A stretch of DNA of 64,000 nucleotides. Origin: Virgisporangium ochraceum (GTDB taxonomy: Bacteria > Actinomycetota > Actinomycetes > Mycobacteriales > Micromonosporaceae). Each line of letters begins with the position of its first letter. The first letter of the stretch is position 1. The notes beneath the pieces are model-generated. The model saw only the letters and a list, made by a program, of their open reading frames with translations, was not told where the DNA came from and searched no databases. The translations under genes were made by a program, and so were the position numbers. Shown here in pieces: positions 58,358-64,000 of the stretch. The stretch is taken from contig NZ_BOPH01000022.1 in the NCBI RefSeq assembly GCF_016863655.1, forward strand, positions 124,001 through 188,000. The letters run 5' to 3'.

Positions 58358-59686
58358 CTACCGTCCCGCGAACGGCGGCAGGTGCCAGAAGGCGTCGCTG
58401 ATGCGGGCCGTCGCCTCGATGTGCGCGAGCAGGCGCCGCAGCCGCGACAGCGGATGCTGCGGGAACCGCTGGTCGTACTCGGGCCGGTCGGCCACGTTCG
58501 ACGGCAGTGCGCCCATCGCCTGCAGGTCGACGTCGGGCGCGAACGGGCTCGGAACGAAGAACGACTCCGGACCGACCTGGACCATCACCATCGACTCGCG
58601 CATGCCCGTGGTGCCGTACTCGGGGCACTGCGCCTTGAAGATGACGGCGCCGGTCGCCTTCGGCGCGATCAGGACCCCGGAGAACACGAGGCCGTGCGCC
58701 TGTCCGGGGAACTTCATCTTGAGGATCTGGCGCACCGCGGGCAGCCCGTCGAGCTGCGCGGGTCGGCACTCGACGAGCGCTCCGCCCGACCGGGCGTAGG
58801 TGAGGGCCAGGCCGCGGCCCATCGCGGCGAGGTCGTGCAGGGGTGCCGGCAGGTCGGGCACCTGCGTCACCGGGACGATCTGCATGACGTCGCCGTTGCC
58901 GTCACGCCAGGTGAGCTCGGCGACGTTCTCCATGCCGGCCGTGTCGAAGTAGGCGAACGGCTGGCCCGGGCCGGGAACATAGCCGTTGGACCGGCGTGCG
59001 GGCGCGTCCCGCGGGGCAACCGGCGGCGCGGGCTGCGGGGCGGGCGGCTGCGGCTGCTGCGGCGGGGCAGGCGATGGCGGCGCGGCGGGCGGGGCAGGCG
59101 GCGGGGCAGGCGTCGGCGGTGGCGGGGCGTCGTCGACCGAGACGCCGAAGGTGGTGGCCAGGCCGGCGAGGCCGTTGTCGAAGCCCTGGCCCACCGCGCG
59201 GAACTTCCACCCGCCGTCGCGGCGGTAGAGCTCGCCCAGCACGAACGCGGTCTCGGTGGTGGCGTCGCCGCTGTCGAACCGGGCCAGCTCGGCGCCGGAG
59301 CCGCTGTCGAGCACCCGCACGTGCAGGCCCGGCACTCGGCCGAACGTTCCACCGTCGCTCGACGCGACGATCGCCACCTTCCCGACCGCCGGCTCGACCG
59401 CCGACAGGTTCACCAGCAGCGTGTCGGTGACGCCCGCACCGGCGCGCCGCTTGCCCTCGTGCCGCACGGCGCCGCTCGGGTGCGTCGGCTGGTTGTAGAA
59501 CACGAAGTCGTGGTCACCGCGCACCGTGAAGCCGGAGCCACCGGAGCCGCCGGCGCCACCCGCGCCGCCGGCCAGCAGCAGCGCGGAGCAGTCGGCGTCG
59601 GGGACGCCCGCACCGGCCTGCCAGCCCACGACCACCCGTACCGAACCGGCGGCGACCGCCAGGTTCGCGCCCTTGCTCATCGACAC
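58358..59686 (-). CDS. TerD-domain stress protein with a proline-rich linker and novel C-terminal domain
   Basis: 442 residues. The N-terminal 190 are a TerD domain ([11 protein letters not shown] start; [19 protein letters not shown] with the Ca2+-binding N-Q region; [55 protein letters not shown]). A Gly insertion is seen at about 40-52 and a Pro/Ala-rich linker at about 194-255. The last 190 residues ([44 protein letters not shown]-type end) form an extra globular domain I do not recognise. GTG 59686 has GGGGAGG 7 nt upstream. Such proteins act in tellurite and oxidative stress resistance. Confidence 0.88.
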   Translation of the reverse strand: MSMSKGANLAVAAGSVRVVVGWQAGAGVPDADCSALLLAGGAGGAGGSGGSGFTVRGDHDFVFYNQPTHPSGAVRHEGKRRAGAGVTDTLLVNLSAVEPAVGKVAIVASSDGGTFGRVPGLHVRVLDSGSGAELARFDSGDATTETAFVLGELYRRDGGWKFRAVGQGFDNGLAGLATTFGVSVDDAPPPPTPAPPPAPPAAPPSPAPPQQPQPPAPQPAPPVAPRDAPARRSNGYVPGPGQPFAYFDTAGMENVAELTWRDGNGDVMQIVPVTQVPDLPAPLHDLAAMGRGLALTYARSGGALVECRPAQLDGLPAVRQILKMKFPGQAHGLVFSGVLIAPKATGAVIFKAQCPEYGTTGMRESMVMVQVGPESFFVPSPFAPDVDLQAMGALPSNVADRPEYDQRFPQHPLSRLRRLLAHIEATARISDAFWHLPPFAGR

Positions 59687-59776
59687 CGTTCGACCTCCCC
59701 GTTGGTCCGTGACGCCGCAACCCTAGCGGGGCCGGTGGGGCGGCGGCCGGGTGCCGCCGCCCGTCACGAACCGCGG

Positions 59777-62224
59777 TCAGGCCGTCACGTCGACCCGTCG
59801 GTCGGCGGACCGGAAGACGAGACCGTCACCGTCGGCGTCGACGACCACGAGCTGCCCCGGCCGCACCTCGTTGAAGAGGATCCGCTCCGACAACGCGTCC
59901 TCGATCTCGCGCTGGATCGCGCGCCGCAGCGGACGTGCGCCCAGCACCGGGTCGTAGCCCTTCCGCGCCAGGAACAGCTTCGCCGCGGGGGTCAGCTCCA
60001 GGCCCATGTCCCGGTTGCGGAGCTGGCCCTCGACGCGGGCGACCATCAGGTCGACGATCGCCAGGATCTGGTCCTCCTCCAGCTGCCGGAACACGATCGT
60101 GTCGTCGATCCGGTTGAGGAACTCGGGCCGGAAGTTCTGCTTCAGCGCGTCGTCGACCTTCCGCTTCATCGCCTCGTACGGCGCGCCGTCGGCGCCCGCG
60201 TCCTGGAAGCCCATCGTGAGGCCCTTGGCGAGGTCGCGGGTGCCGAGGTTGGTGGTGAGGATGATGACCGTGTTCTTGAAGTCGACGACGCGGCCCTGGC
60301 CGTCGGTCAGGCGACCGTCCTCCAGGATCTGCAGCAGCGTGTTGAACACGTCCGGGTGCGCCTTCTCGATCTCGTCGAAGAGCACCACCGAGAACGGACG
60401 CCGGCGCACCTTCTCCGTCAGCTGACCACCCTCGTCGTAGCCGACGTACCCGGGCGGGGCACCGACGAGCCGCGACACCGTGTACCGGTCGTGGAACTCC
60501 GACATGTCGAGCTGGATCAACGAGTCTTCGGAGCCGAACAGGAACTCGGCCAACGCCTTCGCCAGCTCCGACTTCCCGACGCCCGAGGAGCCGGCGAAGA
60601 TGAACGAGCCCGACGGGCGCTTCGGGTCCTTCAGCCCGGCACGCGTGCGCCGGATCGCCTTCGACACGGCGGAGACCGCGTCGTCCTGGCCGATGATCCG
60701 CCGGTGCACCTCCCGTTCCATGTGCACCAGCCGGGAGGTCTCCTCCTCGGTGAGCTTGTAGACCGGGATGCCGGTCCAGTTCGCCAGCACCTCGGCCACC
60801 TGCTCGTCGTCCACTTCGGACACCTGGTCGTCGTGGCCCTTCTCGCGCGCCGTCCGGCGGTCCTTCAGCCGCCGCTCGTCGTCGCGCAGCCGCGCCGCCA
60901 GCTCGAAGTCCTGCGCGTCGATCGCGCCCTCCTTGTCGCGGCGCACCCGCGCGATGTGCTCGTCGAGCTCGCGCAGGTCGGGCCGTGAGGTCAGCCGGCG
61001 GACCCGCGTGCGCGCACCCGCCTCGTCGACCAGGTCGATCGCCTTGTCGGGCAGGAACCGGTCGGTGACGTAGCGGTCGGCGAGCGTCACCGCCGCGACG
61101 ATCGCCGCGTCGGTGATGGTGACGCGGTGGAAGGACTCGAAGCTGTCGCGCAGTCCCTTGAGGATCTCGATCGCCTGCGCGTGGGTGGGCTCGTCGACGG
61201 TGACCGGCTGGAACCGGCGCGCCAGCGCGGCGTCCTTCTCGAAGTGCTTCCGGTACTCGTCGAGCGTGGTGGCGCCGATCGTCTGCAGCTCGCCGCGCGC
61301 GAGCATCGGCTTGAGGATCGACGCCGCGTCGATCGCACCCTCCGCGGCGCCCGCGCCGATCATCGTGTGAATCTCGTCGATGAACAGGATGACGTCGCCG
61401 CGCGCGCGGCACTCCTTCACGACCTTCTTCAGCCGCTCCTCGAAGTCGCCGCGGTAGCGGGAACCGGCCACCATCGCGCCGAGGTCGACCGTGTACACCT
61501 GCTTGCCGAGCAGCGACGACGGCACGTCGCCGCCCGCGATGCGGTGGCAGAGCCCCTCGACGAGCGCGGTCTTGCCGACGCCCGGCTCGCCGACGAGCAC
61601 CGGGTTGTTCTTCCGCCGGCACGACAGGATCGTCACCATGCGCTCGATCTCGCGCCCGCGCCCGATCATCGGGTCGAGCTCGCCGGCGGTCGCGGCCGCC
61701 GTGAGGTTGCGGCCGTACTGGTCCAGCGTCGGTGACGGCGTGGGCACGGCGGCGCCGGTCGCCGGCGCACCGGCCACAGTGGACGGTTCGGCGCCCGACA
61801 GGAGCCGCACCACGGTTTCCCGCACGCTGTTCCGCTCGGCGCCGAGCTTCGCCAGCACCTGCGTGGCCGTGCCCTCGCCCTCGCGGACCAGCCCGAGCAG
61901 GAGGTGCTCGGTACCGATGTAGCCGTGGCCCAGCTGCAGCGCCTCGCGCAGCGACAGCTCCAGGACCTTCTTCGCTCGTGGCGTAAAGGGAATGTGACCG
62001 GTGGGCGCCTGCTGCCCCTGGCCGATGATCTGCTCGACCCGCAGCCGTACGTCCTCCAGCGTGACGCCGAGGCTCTCCAGGGCCTTCGCCGCGATCCCCT
62101 CGCCCTCGTGCGCCAGCCCGAGCAGGAGGTGCTCGGTGCCGATGTAGCCGTGGTTGAGCATCCGGGCCTCCTCCTGCGCCAGGACGACCACCCGACGGGC
62201 CCGGTCGGTGAACCGTTCGAACAC
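59777..62224 (-). CDS. clpC: ATP-dependent Clp protease ATPase subunit ClpC
   Basis: 815 residues: two N-terminal Clp repeats ([40 protein letters not shown]), NBD1 with Walker [15 protein letters not shown] (Lys218) and Walker [19 protein letters not shown], a middle coiled-coil ([20 protein letters not shown]), NBD2 with Walker [20 protein letters not shown] and Walker [17 protein letters not shown] ClpP-contact hydrophobic-GF loop is seen in [12 protein letters not shown]. It unfolds proteins for ClpP. GTG 62224 is used; GTG 62233 is possible. No mcsA or ctsR gene precedes it. Being next to a TerD gene it may be a stress-specific paralogue. It lacks a long C-terminal tail. Confidence 0.93.
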   Translation of the reverse strand: MFERFTDRARRVVVLAQEEARMLNHGYIGTEHLLLGLAHEGEGIAAKALESLGVTLEDVRLRVEQIIGQGQQAPTGHIPFTPRAKKVLELSLREALQLGHGYIGTEHLLLGLVREGEGTATQVLAKLGAERNSVRETVVRLLSGAEPSTVAGAPATGAAVPTPSPTLDQYGRNLTAAATAGELDPMIGRGREIERMVTILSCRRKNNPVLVGEPGVGKTALVEGLCHRIAGGDVPSSLLGKQVYTVDLGAMVAGSRYRGDFEERLKKVVKECRARGDVILFIDEIHTMIGAGAAEGAIDAASILKPMLARGELQTIGATTLDEYRKHFEKDAALARRFQPVTVDEPTHAQAIEILKGLRDSFESFHRVTITDAAIVAAVTLADRYVTDRFLPDKAIDLVDEAGARTRVRRLTSRPDLRELDEHIARVRRDKEGAIDAQDFELAARLRDDERRLKDRRTAREKGHDDQVSEVDDEQVAEVLANWTGIPVYKLTEEETSRLVHMEREVHRRIIGQDDAVSAVSKAIRRTRAGLKDPKRPSGSFIFAGSSGVGKSELAKALAEFLFGSEDSLIQLDMSEFHDRYTVSRLVGAPPGYVGYDEGGQLTEKVRRRPFSVVLFDEIEKAHPDVFNTLLQILEDGRLTDGQGRVVDFKNTVIILTTNLGTRDLAKGLTMGFQDAGADGAPYEAMKRKVDDALKQNFRPEFLNRIDDTIVFRQLEEDQILAIVDLMVARVEGQLRNRDMGLELTPAAKLFLARKGYDPVLGARPLRRAIQREIEDALSERILFNEVRPGQLVVVDADGDGLVFRSADRRVDVTA

Positions 62225-62448
62225 TGCACTCACGTCCTCACACGGCGGGGCCCCACGCACCCCGCCCGGAAAGACGCACGTGCTGCGCTTCGACGGAAAC
62301 GAAGGCGCGCGGCATCGGATCGTGGTGTGTGCGCTGAGTCTGAGCCTCTTGGCGTGTGGCGTGGCCCGCGTGGGGGGCCTCGCTACGCTCGTGCCGGCGC
62401 TCGGCTGCCCATCAGAGTACCCCTTACGATGTGCCGGAGGAGGACGCC
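62225..62448. promoter_or_regulatory. Divergent clpC / small-gene intergenic region
   Basis: 224 nt separate the two divergent starts. A -10-like TACGAT (62425-62430) lies before the plus-strand gene and is followed by the ribosome site GGAGGAGG; its -35 is weak. On the minus strand, TACTCT at 62415-62420 would give a leader of about 190 nt for clpC. I saw no HspR (HAIR) or ClgR-type site. Confidence 0.35.
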
Positions 62449-63342
62449 ATGACCCGTGACAAGCACCGTTCGCCGGTCCCCGACCGGGCCCGCCGGCGCG
62501 CGATCCGGGCACACGCCGCCCGGCTGGGCGTCTCCTACTCGGTTGCCGCGCGCCTGCTCAGGACGCGTCCACCCGGCTTTTCCACGGACCCGGCCGACGA
62601 CCACCGCGCGTGGCTGTCCGCCGCGCGCGAACGGCGCCGGTTCGCTGTACGCGTAACCGACACGCGGCGCGCGGCCGACCTTCCGCTGGGCCGCGCCGGG
62701 CACCTCACCGAACGGTTCCCGCCGGTCCGCGCCGCGGTCGAGAGCGCCGACCGCGCGGCCGTGTTCGACGGCGCCGACCGCGCGACGGTGTTCGACGGCG
62801 CCGACCGGGCGACCGTGCTCGGCCTGCTGTACACGGTGCTCGCGGTCGAGTCGCCGGATGTCCTGCCGAGCCCGGCCGAACTGGCGTGGGTCGCCGAGCT
62901 CGGCGAGGAGGACGCCGTCGACGTCGCGTGCGCCGGGCCCGACCGCGCCGCGCGGCTCCTCCTCGACGGCGACCGCTGGCGCCTCTGGACCCGCGTGGAG
63001 GCCGCCCTCGCCGCGGCGGTCGCCGGCACCGACCGACGGCTGCGCGACGCGGCGCGCACGCTCGACGGCGAGTTCCGCACGGTGGTGCTGCGCCACTCGG
63101 TCGCGGGCGCGCGGCAGATCCTCGACGCGGTGCTGGCCCCGGCGGAGCACGGCACGGCGCCGGGAACGCGCGTGCGGCTCGCCGGCGGCGGCGACGCCGT
63201 CGTGGTCGGTGTCCGGTGGACCGTGTCGGGCCCGCCGACCGGGTACGAGGTCCGCGTCGCCGGCGGGTCGACGGTTCCCGTGGGTCCCGACGACGTGGAG
63301 CCGCTGCCCGGCGCTACCGCACCGGTGAGCCCGGCCCGGTAG
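62449..63342 (+). CDS. Actinobacterial hypothetical protein with internal tandem repeat
   Basis: 297 residues. A basic N-terminus (RRRAIRAHAARLGVSYSVAA) looks like a helix-turn-helix or RNA-binding helix pair. A middle helical part follows (LTERFPPVRAAVESADRAA), then WVAELGEEDAVDVACAGP, and a C-terminal beta-rich part (TRVRLAGGGDAVVVGVRWTV). No known domain. The motif VFDGADRAT occurs twice in tandem at residues 105-122. The ATG at 62449 has GGAGGAGG 6 nt upstream, so it is a well-expressed gene. A small zinc-finger gene follows 5 nt after its stop. Confidence 0.65.
   Translation: MTRDKHRSPVPDRARRRAIRAHAARLGVSYSVAARLLRTRPPGFSTDPADDHRAWLSAARERRRFAVRVTDTRRAADLPLGRAGHLTERFPPVRAAVESADRAAVFDGADRATVFDGADRATVLGLLYTVLAVESPDVLPSPAELAWVAELGEEDAVDVACAGPDRAARLLLDGDRWRLWTRVEAALAAAVAGTDRRLRDAARTLDGEFRTVVLRHSVAGARQILDAVLAPAEHGTAPGTRVRLAGGGDAVVVGVRWTVSGPPTGYEVRVAGGSTVPVGPDDVEPLPGATAPVSPAR
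62761..62814 (+). repeat. Tandem 27-bp repeat within the hypothetical gene
   Basis: Two consecutive 27-bp units (62761-62787 and 62788-62814) differ at two bases and encode V-F-D-G-A-D-R-A-T twice. The unit length is a multiple of three, so the gene stays in frame. The short motif SADRAA before it and TVL after it suggest a recent duplication. Confidence 0.75.
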
Positions 63343-63347
63343 CCCGC

Positions 63348-63551
63348 GTGACCGACCTCGACCGGCCCTGCGGCAGCTGCGGCGGCACCGCGGTCGCCGA
63401 CCCCGGCATCGACGTGTTCGACGGCCGGACCCTCGACGCGGCCGCCCGGCTCACCGGCGACGGGCCCACCGGCACCGGGGCGGAACTGCGCCTGCTCGCC
63501 GGCCGGCCGGAGGCCGCCGGCGCGCGGGTGACCGTGTCCCGCGACCGTTGA
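63348..63551 (+). CDS. Small protein with a zinc-knuckle-like CGSCGG motif
   Basis: 67 residues. The N-terminus TDLDRPCGSCGGTAVADPGI has Cys-x2-Cys, and the rest (DVFDGRTLDAAARLTGDGPT) is acidic. A single Cys pair is insufficient for a full zinc ribbon, so it may dimerise or bind metal with another ligand. The GTG start at 63348 lies 5 nt after the preceding stop, suggesting one operon with the hypothetical gene. I do not recognise the family. Confidence 0.5.
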   Translation: MTDLDRPCGSCGGTAVADPGIDVFDGRTLDAAARLTGDGPTGTGAELRLLAGRPEAAGARVTVSRDR

Positions 63552-63577
63552 CGGGCGCTGCCCGTTATACCTACTAT
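63548..63577 (+). promoter_or_regulatory. Promoter of the Rrf2 gene
   Basis: A -35 TTGACG (63548-63553) and -10 TACTAT (63572-63577) are 18 nt apart, in an AT-rich island (63565-63600) unlike the surrounding DNA. ACGGGC/GCCCGT arms (63551-63556 and 63560-63565) around GCT lie in the spacer and could be an operator or a terminator for the preceding gene. CTATAGGAAT follows at 63590-63599 and may be part of an Rrf2 site. Confidence 0.6.
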
Positions 63578-63636
63578 CTCGACTTATTCTATAGGAATGA
63601 TGGTCCACCGTACCGAGTGATCGGGGTAGCGCCGTC

Positions 63637-64000
63637 GTGCACATCTCCGCCCGTACCGACTACGCGGTGCGGGCCATGCTGGTCATCGCCCACGCGCACC
63701 CGCGCCTGGTGAAGGCGGCCGAGATCGCGAAGGCCCAACGGATCCCGGTCAAGTTCCTCACCACGATCCTGGTCGACCTGCGCCGCGGCGGCCTCGTCAC
63801 CAGCCTGCGGGGCAGCAACGGCGGCCACGGGCTGGCCCGGCCGGCGGAGCAGATCAGCGTCGGCGACATCCTCCGGATCGCCGACGGGGCGCTGACCACC
63901 GTCGGCGGGCGCGCCGACCATCCCGCAACGCCCGGCCTCAGCGACATGTGGCGGTCGCTGGACACGGCGATCACCGAGGTGGTCGACCGGGTCACGCTGA
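63637..64000 (+). CDS. Rrf2-family transcriptional regulator (3' end outside window)
   Basis: 121 complete codons are visible and the frame is still open at the edge. The N-terminal winged helix starts HISARTDYAVRAMLVIAHAH and includes AAEIAKAQRIPVKFLTTILV. The wing LRGSNGGHGLARPAEQISVG and the following helix ILRIADGALTTV are typical of Rrf2 (IscR/CymR/NsrR-like) regulators. No Cys cluster for an Fe-S site appears in the visible part, which argues for a CymR-like sulphur-responsive type, but the evidence is thin. GTG 63637 is the natural start of the conserved N-terminus. Confidence 0.88.
   Translation, partial: MHISARTDYAVRAMLVIAHAHPRLVKAAEIAKAQRIPVKFLTTILVDLRRGGLVTSLRGSNGGHGLARPAEQISVGDILRIADGALTTVGGRADHPATPGLSDMWRSLDTAITEVVDRVTL

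Noticed and set aside
62234..62448. Search for HspR (HAIR) or ClgR operators before clpC
   Set aside because: Segments such as CTGAGTCTGAGCC only vaguely resemble parts of these sites, and no complete inverted repeat was found.
1..64000. tRNA, rRNA, CRISPR, transposase or prophage genes
   Set aside because: Reading through the intergenic regions and coding frames showed no cloverleaf-like gene, repeat array or transposase/integrase motif. A computed search (tRNAscan, IS finder) could still find something missed by eye.

Overview
The window is about 72% G+C by eye, with GTG/TTG starts, ATGA/GTGA gene overlaps and TAG-type -10 boxes. Its gene families point to a filamentous actinomycete: an AfsR/SARP regulator, an XRE-DUF5753 regulator, a mycothiol-dependent isomerase-like protein, a secreted GH5 enzyme with a CBM2 module, and ClpC. 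The CBM2 tail and the presence of a chemoreceptor would fit a sporangium-forming, motile group such as Micromonosporaceae or Cryptosporangiaceae; that placement is inference. No rRNA, tRNA, CRISPR array, insertion sequence or prophage was recognised.

Layout. (1) 1-4916: a LacI regulator (cut by the window edge) opposite an AHSA1-like protein and a sugar MFS carrier, then a universal stress protein, a type II NADH dehydrogenase and a small membrane protein. (2) 4982-11041: a decayed acyl-CoA catabolic operon. One acyl-CoA dehydrogenase, two MaoC hydratases and a FadR/GntR regulator look intact. Between them lie butt-joined stubs of a CitE-like lyase, a DUF35 protein, a thiolase, an MmgE/PrpD protein and two luciferase-like oxidoreductases, plus an ABC ATPase with a mutated Walker A and a substrate-binding-protein fragment. 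(3) 11061-17018: a 2H-phosphoesterase/Nudix fusion, a P-loop kinase-like protein, an acyl-CoA synthetase, a membrane protein and a NarL-type two-component pair.

(4) 17091-28634: a sugar regulon. A seven-gene operon, most junctions of which overlap by 4 nt, encodes a binding protein, two permeases, a membrane protein, a LacI regulator, an FGGY kinase and a fucose-isomerase-family enzyme. A second LacI gene and a GH116 beta-glycosidase flank it, and GAAATCGATTTC operators sit at both promoters. (5) 28681-47197: a propeller lipoprotein, a second two-component pair divergent from a serine hydrolase across a pair of 18-bp palindromes, a GH5 mannanase-like enzyme, an AfsR-type regulator, a lone LuxR helix-turn-helix protein, a MacB/FtsX-type exporter and several regulators and NAD-dependent enzymes.

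(6) 47458-53275: a compact three-gene operon that is the best candidate for an undescribed system. It encodes an HTH plus GxSSxGKT-type ATPase with helical repeats, a winged-helix protein, and a 1050-residue protein joining an AAA ATPase to a HerA/FtsK-type ATPase. (7) 53215-62224: a nucleosidase-like protein, two linked phosphoribosyltransferase-like proteins, a HAD phosphatase, a chemoreceptor, a TerD-domain protein and a ClpC. This resembles part of the Ter stress-response gene set. (8) 62449-64000: two uncharacterised small genes and the start of an Rrf2 regulator.
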